The position numbers and the translations under genes are program-made. Under the pieces are notes generated by a model. It made no database searches. It saw only the letters and a program-made list of their open reading frames with translations, and had not been told where the DNA came from. A stretch of 64,000 nucleotides of DNA from the NCBI GenBank assembly GCA_004017535.1, contig SAJS01000003.1:62001-126000 (forward strand), written 5' to 3'. Positions 36,038-46,762 of the stretch are shown here, in pieces (within the stretch, counting starts at the first letter, position 1; every line of letters begins with the position of its first letter). Source of the stretch: Mesorhizobium sp. (GTDB lineage: Bacteria > Pseudomonadota > Alphaproteobacteria > Rhizobiales > Rhizobiaceae).

Positions 36038-37807
36038 TTACGCCGCTTCCGTCACCGGACGGCTCAGGCGGCGGACCTCTTCATCGTTGAGCAGGCCGCC
36101 GGCGCGCAGCAGGGCGGCGAATCGACCATTGCGCAGGGACAGCTCGGTGAAGCCGCCCATCTCGACCACCTTGCCCTTGTCCATGAAGACGACGAGGTCG
36201 GCGTCGCGGACCGTGGTCAGGCGGTGGGCGATGATGAAGGTCGTGCGGTTGCGGCGCAGCTCGTCGATCGCTTCCTTGACACGGTCCTCGGTCTCGACGT
36301 CGAGCGCGCTGGTCGCCTCGTCGAGCACCAGGATCGGCGCATCCTTCAGCACGGCGCGGGCGATGGCGATACGCTGGCGCTCGCCGCCCGAAAGCTGGCC
36401 GCCGCGCTCGCCGACGACGGTGTCATAGCCGCTGCTCTTGGCCAGGATGAAGTCCTGCGCAGCGGCGGCATTGGCCGCGGCGTGCACTTCGTCATTGCTC
36501 GCATCGGCGCGGCCGACGCGGATATTGTCCTCGATCGAGCGGTTGAGCAGGCCGGCGTCCTGGAAGACGGTGGCGATCGAGTGGCGCAGCGACTTGCGGG
36601 TTACCGTCCTGGTGTCGATGCCGTCGATCAGGATACGACCGCTCGATGGCGTGAAGACCCGCTGCAGCAGATTGATCAGCGTCGTCTTGCCGGCGCCGGT
36701 CGGGCCGACAATGGCGACCGTCTGGCCAGCCTGGACCTCGAACGAGACGTCCTCAATGCCATGGCCCGAATTGGCGAACTCGAAGCTGACGTCCTCGAAG
36801 CGCACATGGCCGGTGACGTTGGTGAGCTCGCGCAGGCCATCCGGTTCGATAGTCTCGGCAGCCGAGTCCTCAAGGCGGTAGAAATCCTCGAGCTTGGCGC
36901 GGGCCTCGGAAATCTGTGTGGTGAAAGCCGACATCTGGTCAAGACGGGCGATCAGCATCCCGGCAAAGCCGGTGAAGGCGACGACATCGCCGACGCGCAG
37001 CTGGCCACGGGTGACGAGATAGGCGCCGATCGACAGCACGATCATCATCGAGATGGTCGACGACAGGCGGTTCAGCGCATTGGCGATCGCCCACCAGTCG
37101 AGCACAGGGTTCTGCGCGTCGAGCAGGTCCTTGACGTAACGCTTCAGCGTCGCGGTCTCGTGGCCGATGCGGTTGTAGCTCTGCAGCACCGCGACATTGC
37201 TGACGCTGTCCGACACATGGGCAAAGACGGTGTGGTAGTGGCGCTCGACGGCGGTCTGCCCCGCCTTGGTGCGGCGCATGACGATACGGCCGATGCCGAC
37301 ATAGAGAATGCCGAGGCCGAGCAGCACGACGGACATGCGGATATCCATGGCGAGCGCGGTGGGCACCAGCAGCACCAGCGCGATGGCCGTCGACAAATGC
37401 ACGCGCATGAATTCGAGCCACAGGCTGAACAGGGTCTCGACGGCGCGCAGAAGCGTGTGCAGCGAATTGGACGTGCCGCGCTGGTGATGCCAGGCAAGCG
37501 GCATGGTGATCACGCGCTCGAAGGACTGGCACAGCACTTCCGAACGGCGGGCATGGGCGAAGCGGTCGGCGCCGCGCGCCACCAGCACGAAGGCAATCAC
37601 GTTGAAGGCACCAAGCGCGGCCCATACGGCGAGCGTCGAAAACACAGGGCCTTTCTCGGAGATGGCACCGATCACCCTGCCCAGCAGGATCGGCTCGAGG
37701 ATCGCGATCGCCGCGAGCGCGACGTTGGCGCCGCAAATCAGCGCGACGCGCTTCTTGTCGGCCGCCAGATAACCCAGCGCTCTAAAGTAGATCTGCAGAA
37801 GTGACAC
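36038..37807 (-). CDS. ndvA: Cyclic beta-1,2-glucan ABC exporter
   Basis: Exports cyclic beta-1,2-glucan from cytoplasm to periplasm. The 589-residue half-transporter has six helices in residues 1-310, then the ATPase with Walker A GPTGAGKTT (about residue 370), signature LSGGERQRIAIARA (about 472) and Walker B ILVLDEATSALD. The start is GTG at 37807, chosen because GGAG lies upstream and VSLLQIYFRAL matches the family N-terminus; the frame stays open further upstream. It lies downstream of ndvB on the same strand. Confidence 0.95.
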   Translation of the reverse strand: MSLLQIYFRALGYLAADKKRVALICGANVALAAIAILEPILLGRVIGAISEKGPVFSTLAVWAALGAFNVIAFVLVARGADRFAHARRSEVLCQSFERVITMPLAWHHQRGTSNSLHTLLRAVETLFSLWLEFMRVHLSTAIALVLLVPTALAMDIRMSVVLLGLGILYVGIGRIVMRRTKAGQTAVERHYHTVFAHVSDSVSNVAVLQSYNRIGHETATLKRYVKDLLDAQNPVLDWWAIANALNRLSSTISMMIVLSIGAYLVTRGQLRVGDVVAFTGFAGMLIARLDQMSAFTTQISEARAKLEDFYRLEDSAAETIEPDGLRELTNVTGHVRFEDVSFEFANSGHGIEDVSFEVQAGQTVAIVGPTGAGKTTLINLLQRVFTPSSGRILIDGIDTRTVTRKSLRHSIATVFQDAGLLNRSIEDNIRVGRADASNDEVHAAANAAAAQDFILAKSSGYDTVVGERGGQLSGGERQRIAIARAVLKDAPILVLDEATSALDVETEDRVKEAIDELRRNRTTFIIAHRLTTVRDADLVVFMDKGKVVEMGGFTELSLRNGRFAALLRAGGLLNDEEVRRLSRPVTEAA

Positions 37808-38182
37808 TTCAGCTACTCCGCCAAACTCTTGTCTGTGCTCAATGCCGGTATTGTGCACCGCACCATTTTTTGACACGTAACGGTAAACGTGTCGCGAAAC
37901 AATGCGTCGTCTATCCCTTCCGTTCCCATTTAGCGAACAAAAGATGACGACGGTGCGAAATCTGACGTGATCACCTAACGGTTTGAGATAAAAGGTGAAA
38001 TGTCAGCCTTGCGGCAAAATAGTGGCACTTGCTCCCCGCTGCCACATTTTTAGTCACAGCCTGCTTGCTTAGCCTGCCCTAAAGGAAGGCGCACGACGGA
38101 GGGCGGCAACCGCGCCAAGTAAAAAACGGCGATCGGCCACACACCCCGAGGGATGCACGGCCGACAAGTCAAGTCTTTGATT
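37808..38182. promoter_or_regulatory. ndvB-ndvA intergenic region with inverted repeats
   Basis: A 375-nt AT-richer gap without a gene. It holds a perfect 7-bp inverted repeat GACACGT / ACGTGTC (37872-37893) about 65 nt upstream of ndvA, a good operator candidate, and a 6-bp hairpin GTGGCA / TGCCAC (38022-38045) with AT-rich flanks. Together with the ndvB terminator, this suggests ndvA has its own promoter. Confidence 0.45.
38121..38164 (-). terminator. Putative ndvB terminator
   Basis: Starts 18 nt after the ndvB stop. On the minus strand the stem TCGGCC / GGCCGA encloses an inner CATCCC / GGGGTG pairing and is followed, after seven bases, by TTTTTT. The gap before the T-run makes it less than ideal. 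Confidence 0.55.
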
Positions 38183-41100
38183 TTACGCAGGTATCCTGAC
38201 GACGACCTCGGTCTTGTCGCCGGCTTTCGGCTCGAAAGAGGCTGATTTTCTCTTCGAACCGTCGACTTCTAGCGAGATCGACTTGGTCTTTTTGTCGCGG
38301 ATGACGCGAAGCTTGATTTCACCGCCGAACATCTTGAGCGTCGCGGCGTAGCCGTCCCAGTGTCCGGGCAGCTTCGGCCTAAACGTGATCTCCCTGCCGC
38401 GCCGCTCGATGCCGAGGATGCCTTCCACCGCTGCGCGGTAAAGCCAGCCGGCCGAGCCCGTGTACCAGGTCCAGCCGCCGCGGCCGCCCTTGCCTTCGCC
38501 GGCATAGATGTCGGCGGCCACTACATAGGGCTCGACACGGTAATGCTCGGCCGCCGCCTCGTCCGAGGCGTGGTTGACCGGGTTCAGCATCGAGAAGCAG
38601 CGATAGGCCTCGTCGGTGCGGCCCATTTCGGCCAGCGCGATCACGAACCAGGTGGCGGCATGGGTGTACTGGCCGCCATTCTCACGCACGCCCGGCGGGT
38701 AGCTCTTGATGTAGCCGGGGTCCTTCTCGCTTTTCGAGAAGGGCGGCGTGAACAGCTTGACGATCTTGAGCTCGTCATCGACCAGCATGTTGGTCGCCTG
38801 CTCCATGGCCGTCGTCGAGCGGGCCGGATCGCCCTCGCCTGACAGCACGCTCCAGGATTGAGCGATCGAGTCGATCTTGCACTCGTCCGAATTGTGCGAG
38901 CCGAGCGGCGTGCCGTCGTCGAAACTGCCGCGCCGGTACCATTGACCGTCCCAGGCGGTGCTTTCCAGCGCCCGCTTCAGCACGTCGGCGTGCTTCAACC
39001 AGGCCTGCGCCCGCTTGGTATCGCCGTGTCCCTTCGCGACGGGCGCGAAGTCGCTGAGCGTCTTCAGGAGGAACCAGCCCAGCCACACGCTCTCGCCCTT
39101 GCCGCCCTCGCCGACACGGTTCATGCCGTCGTTCCAGTCGCCGCCAAGGATCAGCGGCAGGCCGGCGGGGCTGCTGCGCTTGATCGCGAGATCGAGCGCC
39201 CGCGCGCAATGGTCGTAGAGCGACGCGGTGTTCTTGGTGATCTCGGGCGTGAAGAAGGCGTCATGCTCGCCTTCGCCGAGCTGCTGCCCGTCGATGAAAG
39301 GCAACTGTTCCTCGAGGATCGCGGCGTCGCCGGTCACCTCGATGTAGCGCGCCGTCGCATGCGCCAGCCAGACGACGTCATCCGAGATCATGGTGCGCAC
39401 GCCGGCATCGGTGCGCGGCAGCCACCAATGCTGCACGTCGCCTTCCGGGAACTGCCGGCGCGCCGCATTGAGGATCTGGTCGCGCGCCAGCTTCGGATCG
39501 TGCGCCAGAAGCGCGAGCGTGTCCTGCAACTGGTCGCGGAAGCCGAAGGCGCCGCTGGCCTGATAAAAGGCCGAGCGCGCGCGGATACGGCAGGCCAGGC
39601 TCTGGTAAGGCAGCCAGTGGTTGACCATGGCGTTCATCGCCTCGTCCGGCGTCTCGACCTGGATGGTGTCGAGGAAGCCGCGCCAGGCCTTTTTATTGTC
39701 GGCCAGGCGATGGTCGAAATCCTTGCCGCGATGGGTCTGCACCAACGCGCTTGCTTCGGCGGGCGTGGCCGCGTCGCCGAGCAGCCAGGACAGGGTGACG
39801 TCGCCGCCGGCGGGTATGTCGATGTCGCTGGCGACGACCGCGCAAGGGTCATCGCCCGCCTCGATGCGACCGGAGAGCGCAAGCCCGCCCAGCACGGCCT
39901 GCGGATACTCCGTCGTGCCGTGCCTGCCGATGAATTCGGAGCGGTCGGCGGTCACCGAATGGATCGGATGACTTGCTCCCAGGAAGGCGACGCGCTCGCC
40001 GAAGTCGAGGCCGTAGGGGTTCTGCGCCAGCATGGCCCCTGTTGCCGTGTCCCGCGCGGGCACGATGGTCGCCGCCGTGCGCGAGCGATGGCCGCCCAGC
40101 ACCCATTCGGCATAGGCATAGACGCGCAGCCGCGCCGGTGCCGATCCGGAATTCTGGATGCGCAACCGGCTGATCTTCACCGGATCGACGGGATCCACCA
40201 CCTGCGTCAGGTCCATCGACAATGGGCCGCGCTTGGAGCGGAAGGTCGAGAAGCCTTGGCCGTGCCAGGTCTCATAGGTCATCGACGGATCGCGAACCGT
40301 CGCGGCCATCGGCGAGAACGCCTTGCCGCTGGCATGGTCGAAGACATAGAAGCCCTCGCCCGGCCGATTCGACACCGGGTCGTTGGACCATGGCGTCAGC
40401 TGGTAGTCGCGGCTGTTGCGGCTCCAGGTGAAACCGGCGCCCTCGGCCGAGACGTGGAAGCCGAAGGAGGCGTTGGAGATGACGTTGATCCAGGGCTGCG
40501 GCGTCACACGCCGCCCGGTCAGCCGCGTGACATAGTGGCGGCCGTCGCCGTCGAAGCCGCCATAGCCGTTCCAGAGGCTGAGGCCGCTGCCGTCGGCGGC
40601 GATATCGTCTCCACCCTGGCTTGCCGGCACCGGCAGGGGCAGCGGCGGGCTGGGTTCGCGCGGCGAGCCGCCCTCTGCCTGCAGCAGGGCATCGCGGGCC
40701 TGCAGCGCCGCCGTCTCGGCGCGTTCGAGCTGATCGAAGATCGTGCCGTTGCGGGTATGAAGGACCACCCGCGCGACCGACAGCAAGGTCTTGTAGGTCG
40801 GCTCGTCCATAAGGTCGCGGCGCACCGCGAAGATGTGCTGGCGCGGCCCAAGCTCGCGACCGCGCAGGCGGCTGTTCTCGCACAGCGTCTCCACTGCGCG
40901 CTGCAGGTCCTGGACATAGGACGAGGCCTGCTCGTTGACGACGACGAAGTCGATCATCATGCCGCGCGCCCGCATATATTCCTGGAAGCGCAGCGCCTGG
41001 GCGACGATCTCGAGATCGGCGACGTCGCCGATGCGCACCAGGAAGATCGGAAAATCGCCGGAGATGCTGGTCGGCCACAGGCTCGACTGGCGGCCGAGGC

Positions 41101-44100
41101 CCGAGGCGATTGATTCCGCCGGCAGGCGCAGGAACGGATCGGGATAGATCAGGTAGCGCGCCAGCTTCTGCACATTGGCGGCGTCGGTGAGGCTGAGGCC
41201 CAGATGGCGCGTCTGCACCTGGCTGCGCGTCCAGGCAAGCATCGCCTGGCGTGCGAAGCTCTCCTGATGGTCGAGCCGGGAGATCGCCTCGTCGAGCTCG
41301 GCGCGATTGGCGCCGACGGCGGTCCAGAAGGTGAGCGAGATCTTCTTGTTGGCCGGCACGCGGACCTGGCGGCGCAGCGCCGCCACGGGGTCGAGCGTGA
41401 AGCCCTGGCTGCCGGAAAGCCGGACGCCGGGATCGAAGGCGACGGCATCGGCGATGGTGCGGCCGCGGCCGATGAAGGCGCGCCGGTCGGTTTCGGCCTC
41501 GGCATCGCGCGACGGGCCCGACGGGTCGGTGACGAAATGCACCATGGTGAGGTCGGGGTCGTTCTTGTCGCGCTTGCGCCTGGTGGCGAAGATCGCGCCG
41601 TTGTTCGGTGCGATCTCGGTCTCGACGAACATCTTCGAGAACGCCGGATGGGCGTTGTCCGAGGCCTCGTTGCCCAGCACCAGCTCGGCGAAGGATGTCA
41701 CCTCGATATGCCGGTCGGTGGCGCCGTCATTATAGAGGGTGATGCGACGCCCTTCGCCATTGCCCTCGGAAATGACGATGCACTCGACCTCGGAACGCAG
41801 CGAGCCTACGGACTTGGTGAAGCTCGCCTTGTCGTCGGCAAACAGCGTCTGGACGCGCTCGCCCTCGGCGCGCTTCGGCTCGGCGGTGGCGGACCACCAG
41901 TCGCCGGTCGCGGTGTCGCGCAGGAAGATGTAGGAGCCGAGGCGATCCTCGCTCGGATCCGGCTGCCAGCGGGTGACGGCAAGCTCGCCGAACCGGCTGT
42001 AGCCGGAGCCGGTCGCGGTGACCATGACCGAATAGCGGCCGTTGGACATGACGTTGGTCGCCCGCAGCGCCTTGATGGGATCGAGGATGACGCGGCTGTC
42101 CGGGCTCTCTGTCTCGGTCTCGTCCTTGGATCGCTCGTCTGCTTCCGTCCTGACGGTCGCGGTCGGAATGTCGCGCGGCGCCTTCTCCTGCAGGAGGAGC
42201 TCGGCCGACTCGATCACCGGGTCGCTGTGGAAACGCTCGCGCAGCCGGCCCTCGAAAATGGCGTCGGCGACAGCGGCGATCGACATGCCGGAATGATGCG
42301 CCATGTAGTTCTGCACCACGGCGTGGTCGGTGCCCTCAGGCACGCGCTGCGGCGTGAAATCGACCGCGTCATAGAAACCGTGGCGGCCAAGCGCGCCGAT
42401 CGAGCGCAACCGCTGGAGGTTCTGCACGGCCTCGCGCGGGCTGAACTGCGCCGCCAGGATCGTTGCGTAGGGCGCGATCACGGTGTTTTGGCCAAGGCCG
42501 CGCTTGAGGCCAAGGCCGGGCACGCCGAAATTGGTGTACTGATAAGTGAGCTCGCGGTCGCGGGCGTTGTAGGCCGCTTCCGATATGCCCCAGGGCACGT
42601 TCTTGGAACGCGCATACTGGATCTGGCGCTTGATGATGAGCTTGCTGGTCTGGTTGAGGATCGAGCCCTGCGGCTCCTTCATCACCAGAGGCGGCATCAG
42701 ATACTCGAACATCGAGCCCGACCAGGACATCAGCGCGCCCTGGAAGCCGATCTCGACAATCGGGCGTCCGAGACGGAACCAATGCTCTGTCGGCAGATCG
42801 CCCTTGGCGATGGCGAACAGGCTGGTGAGCCGCGCCTCGGAAGCGAGAAGGTCGTAGCAGCTTTCGTCGAGCTGGTGGTCCTCGACGCGGTAGCCGATCG
42901 AGAGCAGCTTGCGCTCCTGGCGCATCAGGAAGGAGAAATCCATCTCGAAGGCATAGCGACGGCAGCGCTCGCGCAGGGCAAGCAGCTTGGCGCGCAAAGC
43001 GGCGACGGCGCTCTCGTCATTGTGCGAATCGTGCACATGCGCCTCGCAGGTCGCCTCGAGTCTCGCCGCCCAATCGGCGATGACATCGCTCTTGGGCGAG
43101 GCCGCCTCGGTGTGAATGGCGGTGGCGAGCTTGCGGATCTCGCCGGCGAGCACGGCAAGGTTGATGGTGCGGATCGAGGCCATCTCCGGCTGCGCCTTGA
43201 TGGTCGCAACCGCGCGGCGCATGCCGTCGAGACGGTCTGCCAGGCGCTGGCGCAGCGGCCGCAGCTGCCGGCGGTCGTCCGGCAGCTCTTCCAGGCTTTC
43301 GTCGAGGATTGTGACGGTGTCGATGATGCCTTCGAAATCGCCCTGCAGATGCACGGAGGGCGCTTCGGCCCATTCGGCGCAGGAGGCAGCAACCGCGACC
43401 AGATGTCCGGCGAGATTGCCGCTGTCGACCGCGGAGATATAGAGCGGATAGAGCGGCTTCAGCGTCGTCGTGTCATACCAGTTGTAGAGATGGCCGCGGT
43501 CGCGCGGCATGTTCTCGATGGTCGTCATCGTGGCGTCGATACGGGTGATGGCATCCGACAGGCTGATCCAGCCGAAATCGCGCGCCGAAACCACCGACAG
43601 CAGATAGACGCCGATATTGGTGGGCGAGGTGCGCGGTGCCACCACCGGCGCCGGGCTTTCCTGGAAATTGTCCGGCGGCAGATGATGCTGCTCGGGCGTC
43701 ACGAAGGTCTCGAAATAATGCCATGTGCGGCGCGCGAAGGTGCGCAGCACCTGGATGTCGGCGCTCGAGATGCGCAGCCTGTCCTCGGTCTCGGCCGAGC
43801 GGCTGATCCAGCAGGCGACGGCGGGAGAAGCGATCCAGAAGATGGCGAAGAAGAAGGCGACGAAGGCGCCTGTGGAATCGGCCAGCACCGGAATAGCCAG
43901 GCCGACGACACCGATGATCACCGCGCCATACATCATGCCGTAATAGGCGCCGAGATCGTTGCCGCCCTTGGCCGCCTGCGAGGCGGTGCGCCATTCGAGC
44001 AGGTTCTGCCGGCTGACGAAGAGGCGGTAGATGGTGCGAATGATGGCGTCGCCCATCATCCAGGCGAGATGCGCCATCAAGAGCACCTTCAGCGCCACCA

Positions 44101-46762
44101 GCGCCGTGCCGAAGACGGTGTCGCGCGCAAGCGCCGAGAAATGGCCGCGCGGCGTCTGGTCGCCGCTCTTGGGCAGGATGCCGTTCACGATGTCGAAGGT
44201 AGGCGCCATGAACAGGCTGAGGATCATAAGCGCCTGCCACTGCGCCGCTTGGGTGAAGGGCAGCAGCGTCCAGCCGGCGACGCAGGCCATGACCCAGAAG
44301 ATCGGGGTGACTGAGCGGCGCAGATTGTCGACCATCTTCCAGCGCGACAGCGCCGGCACGCCGGAGCGCGGGTCGAAAATATAGCCGAGCAGCTGCCAGT
44401 CGCCGCGCGCCCAGCGATGGTGGCGCGAGGCGTCGACCGAGTAGCGGGTGGGATAGTCCTCGACCAGCTCGACGTCGGTGACCAAAGCGGCGCGCGAGAG
44501 CGCGCCTTCGAGCAGGTCGTGGCTGAGGATGGTGTTTTCGTCGATGCGGTTCTTCAGCGCCGCCTCGAAGGCGTCGACATGGTAGAGGCCCTTGCCGGTG
44601 AAGGAACCGTCGCCGAAGACGTCCTGGTATACGTCAGAGACGGCGAAGACATAGGGGTCGAGGCCGCGATTGGCCGAGAAGACGCGCTGGAAGAAGGAGG
44701 CATCGTCGCCGCTGGTGAGCGAAGCCGTGATGCGCGGCTGCAGGATTGTGTAGCCGGCGCTGACGACGCGCTTGACCGGATCGAAATGCGGGCGGTTCAG
44801 CGGATGGGCGAGCTTGCCGACCAGGCTCGAAACCGCATCGCGCGTCGTGCGTGTGTCAGCGTCGAGCGTCATCACATAGACGACCTTTTCCGGCAGCGGC
44901 ACGTCGAGCGGCAGGAAGGTGGTGTCGCTGTCGCCACGCAAGAGAAGGTTCAGCTCATGCAGCTTGCCGCGCTTGCGCTCCCAGCCCATCCAACAGCCCT
45001 GCGCCTGGTTGTAGAGCCGGCGGCGATGCAGGAGATAGAAGCGCGGCGAGCCTTCCGACGGATAGCGCGCGTTGAGCCTGGCGATCTCGTCGCGGGCATA
45101 TTGCAGGATCTCGATGTCGGCGGCGTCGATCTCGGTCTTGGAATCCGGCCAGTCGGACAACAGGGCGAAATGGATCTCTTCCGCCGTATTGGCGAGGTGA
45201 TGCACCTCGATGTTGCGGATGTTTTCCTCGACGTCGTCGCGCGAGCCGATCAGCGAGGGCACCACGACCAGCGTGCGCGACTCGGCCGGGATGCCGTGCT
45301 TGTTGTAGTCGTAGCCGACAAGCCGGGTGGGTTTGAGGAACAGCGCCACGACGGTGTTGAAGAAAGCCAGCGCCCCTTCGCTTGCCGGCACCGCGAACAG
45401 CGCCAGCATCAGCGTGATCGATTCCACCGACAGGCCGAGATTGGCGAGTGCCCTGCCCGACAGCACCAGCAGCAGCGCCGTCAGAAGGAAAACCGGCACC
45501 ACGATGCCCAGCCAGCCGGCGCTGGCAAACGCGCGCTTGAAGGTGACATAGAAAGGTGGCCGGTAGCCGATCGCCTTTTCCAGATCCTGCCGGCGCGGCC
45601 CCACCAGGAAGAAGCCGACATCGGTATGCACGTCCGGGTCCGCCGTTTCCGGCACACCGGATGCATCGGTGACGCCGGGCGTGTGACCGGCAAGCTCGAT
45701 CGCCTTTTCGGCCACCCGATATTCGGAAAGTTTGGAGCGCCGCGCCAGCTGCTCGATCGCGGTGCGGTACTGGTCGCGTGAGAAGAAATCGAGGTCGGCG
45801 AAATCGGTCTTTTCACGCAGGAGCGTGTCGATACGGCTGACGCCTTCGAACCAGACCGTCCAGTCGACGTCGTTGATGAGCCGCAGGCCGCGGATGATGT
45901 TGCCGGTTGTCACATTGCCGCTGGACAGCGTCTGATGCTCGGAGATGATAATCTCCTCGGCATCGGAGCCGGTCTTTTCCAGCTCGCCTTCCAGCCATTC
46001 CAGCGCCCGGCCGGCGTTCTGCGACCCGTCACGCAGCCGGTAAAGCAACTGGGTGGCGAAGGTGGTGTCCTGCGCATGCGCGCTGTAGTGCGACAGGATC
46101 CTGGTGCGGTCGGCATTGTCGTCGGTCGCCAGCACCCGATCGGCAACCTCGTTGGCGATGTGTCGCATCTGCCTGGTGCGATCGACGCGCACGGCAATGC
46201 GGCGCAGGTTCTCGATCAGCACGAAGCGCAGCAACGAGGGCAGCGCCCAGAGCTCGCCGATCTTCATCGGCTCGACCGATTGGAAGCCCTCGACAATGGC
46301 CTTGAACATGTTGGCCGAGACCGAGCTGTCGGAATGCTCGACATAGCTCCAGGCGACGACGAAGGCGCGCGGCAGCACCGTGCCGTCGCCGAGCGTGAGC
46401 GTCGGCAGCTGGCGGTAGAAGCGGCGCGGCAGGTCGCGCTTGACCTGGAAGATCGTCTCCTCGACCAGGTAGTTGTTGTCGAGCAGCCATTGCGCGGCCG
46501 GCGTGATGGTCTCGCCCTTGGCCTGGGCCGCATTGGTCGAGCGGTAGACTTCGAGGATCTTCTTGGCGCTGTCGCGGATGCGCGCCTGGAACTCGAACGG
46601 GGCGAGGCCGAACAATTCCTTGACCTCGCCCTTGGCCAAAGCGACGCCCAAGGCGCGCAGCCGGTCATCAGGCAGGAAATTGGAGCGTATCGGCGCTTCC
46701 GTCACCAACGGGAAGCCGGCGCTTGTCTGTTCGATCTTGTTGGGATTGGTCTGAATGTTCAT
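38183..46762 (-). CDS. ndvB: Cyclic beta-1,2-glucan synthase
   Basis: Makes cyclic beta-1,2-glucan from UDP-glucose at the inner membrane; needed in rhizobia for osmoadaptation and host infection. The 2859-residue protein has membrane helices near residues 415-500 and 820-985. Between them lies a family 84 glycosyltransferase with the acidic MTLDADTRTTRD (about 632), HDLLEG (about 746) and RWARGDWQLLGY (about 783). A GH144-like region (about 1040-1490) and a GH94-like phosphorylase half ending near 2859 (GGDWNDGMNRVGEGGKG near 2544) follow. No frameshift is seen over 8.6 kb. Large antisense open frames are shadows. Confidence 0.98.
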   Translation of the reverse strand: MNIQTNPNKIEQTSAGFPLVTEAPIRSNFLPDDRLRALGVALAKGEVKELFGLAPFEFQARIRDSAKKILEVYRSTNAAQAKGETITPAAQWLLDNNYLVEETIFQVKRDLPRRFYRQLPTLTLGDGTVLPRAFVVAWSYVEHSDSSVSANMFKAIVEGFQSVEPMKIGELWALPSLLRFVLIENLRRIAVRVDRTRQMRHIANEVADRVLATDDNADRTRILSHYSAHAQDTTFATQLLYRLRDGSQNAGRALEWLEGELEKTGSDAEEIIISEHQTLSSGNVTTGNIIRGLRLINDVDWTVWFEGVSRIDTLLREKTDFADLDFFSRDQYRTAIEQLARRSKLSEYRVAEKAIELAGHTPGVTDASGVPETADPDVHTDVGFFLVGPRRQDLEKAIGYRPPFYVTFKRAFASAGWLGIVVPVFLLTALLLVLSGRALANLGLSVESITLMLALFAVPASEGALAFFNTVVALFLKPTRLVGYDYNKHGIPAESRTLVVVPSLIGSRDDVEENIRNIEVHHLANTAEEIHFALLSDWPDSKTEIDAADIEILQYARDEIARLNARYPSEGSPRFYLLHRRRLYNQAQGCWMGWERKRGKLHELNLLLRGDSDTTFLPLDVPLPEKVVYVMTLDADTRTTRDAVSSLVGKLAHPLNRPHFDPVKRVVSAGYTILQPRITASLTSGDDASFFQRVFSANRGLDPYVFAVSDVYQDVFGDGSFTGKGLYHVDAFEAALKNRIDENTILSHDLLEGALSRAALVTDVELVEDYPTRYSVDASRHHRWARGDWQLLGYIFDPRSGVPALSRWKMVDNLRRSVTPIFWVMACVAGWTLLPFTQAAQWQALMILSLFMAPTFDIVNGILPKSGDQTPRGHFSALARDTVFGTALVALKVLLMAHLAWMMGDAIIRTIYRLFVSRQNLLEWRTASQAAKGGNDLGAYYGMMYGAVIIGVVGLAIPVLADSTGAFVAFFFAIFWIASPAVACWISRSAETEDRLRISSADIQVLRTFARRTWHYFETFVTPEQHHLPPDNFQESPAPVVAPRTSPTNIGVYLLSVVSARDFGWISLSDAITRIDATMTTIENMPRDRGHLYNWYDTTTLKPLYPLYISAVDSGNLAGHLVAVAASCAEWAEAPSVHLQGDFEGIIDTVTILDESLEELPDDRRQLRPLRQRLADRLDGMRRAVATIKAQPEMASIRTINLAVLAGEIRKLATAIHTEAASPKSDVIADWAARLEATCEAHVHDSHNDESAVAALRAKLLALRERCRRYAFEMDFSFLMRQERKLLSIGYRVEDHQLDESCYDLLASEARLTSLFAIAKGDLPTEHWFRLGRPIVEIGFQGALMSWSGSMFEYLMPPLVMKEPQGSILNQTSKLIIKRQIQYARSKNVPWGISEAAYNARDRELTYQYTNFGVPGLGLKRGLGQNTVIAPYATILAAQFSPREAVQNLQRLRSIGALGRHGFYDAVDFTPQRVPEGTDHAVVQNYMAHHSGMSIAAVADAIFEGRLRERFHSDPVIESAELLLQEKAPRDIPTATVRTEADERSKDETETESPDSRVILDPIKALRATNVMSNGRYSVMVTATGSGYSRFGELAVTRWQPDPSEDRLGSYIFLRDTATGDWWSATAEPKRAEGERVQTLFADDKASFTKSVGSLRSEVECIVISEGNGEGRRITLYNDGATDRHIEVTSFAELVLGNEASDNAHPAFSKMFVETEIAPNNGAIFATRRKRDKNDPDLTMVHFVTDPSGPSRDAEAETDRRAFIGRGRTIADAVAFDPGVRLSGSQGFTLDPVAALRRQVRVPANKKISLTFWTAVGANRAELDEAISRLDHQESFARQAMLAWTRSQVQTRHLGLSLTDAANVQKLARYLIYPDPFLRLPAESIASGLGRQSSLWPTSISGDFPIFLVRIGDVADLEIVAQALRFQEYMRARGMMIDFVVVNEQASSYVQDLQRAVETLCENSRLRGRELGPRQHIFAVRRDLMDEPTYKTLLSVARVVLHTRNGTIFDQLERAETAALQARDALLQAEGGSPREPSPPLPLPVPASQGGDDIAADGSGLSLWNGYGGFDGDGRHYVTRLTGRRVTPQPWINVISNASFGFHVSAEGAGFTWSRNSRDYQLTPWSNDPVSNRPGEGFYVFDHASGKAFSPMAATVRDPSMTYETWHGQGFSTFRSKRGPLSMDLTQVVDPVDPVKISRLRIQNSGSAPARLRVYAYAEWVLGGHRSRTAATIVPARDTATGAMLAQNPYGLDFGERVAFLGASHPIHSVTADRSEFIGRHGTTEYPQAVLGGLALSGRIEAGDDPCAVVASDIDIPAGGDVTLSWLLGDAATPAEASALVQTHRGKDFDHRLADNKKAWRGFLDTIQVETPDEAMNAMVNHWLPYQSLACRIRARSAFYQASGAFGFRDQLQDTLALLAHDPKLARDQILNAARRQFPEGDVQHWWLPRTDAGVRTMISDDVVWLAHATARYIEVTGDAAILEEQLPFIDGQQLGEGEHDAFFTPEITKNTASLYDHCARALDLAIKRSSPAGLPLILGGDWNDGMNRVGEGGKGESVWLGWFLLKTLSDFAPVAKGHGDTKRAQAWLKHADVLKRALESTAWDGQWYRRGSFDDGTPLGSHNSDECKIDSIAQSWSVLSGEGDPARSTTAMEQATNMLVDDELKIVKLFTPPFSKSEKDPGYIKSYPPGVRENGGQYTHAATWFVIALAEMGRTDEAYRCFSMLNPVNHASDEAAAEHYRVEPYVVAADIYAGEGKGGRGGWTWYTGSAGWLYRAAVEGILGIERRGREITFRPKLPGHWDGYAATLKMFGGEIKLRVIRDKKTKSISLEVDGSKRKSASFEPKAGDKTEVVVRIPA

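Noticed and set aside
38022-38045. Hairpin GTGGCA / TGCCAC as the ndvB terminator
   Set aside because: The stem is only 6 bp, the flanking T-run is broken, and a better candidate lies nearer the ndvB stop.
41204-44314. A 1036-codon open frame on the plus strand opposite ndvB
   Set aside because: It lies wholly antisense to the well-conserved ndvB gene and has the His/Arg/Gly/Asp-rich composition typical of shadow frames in GC-rich DNA.
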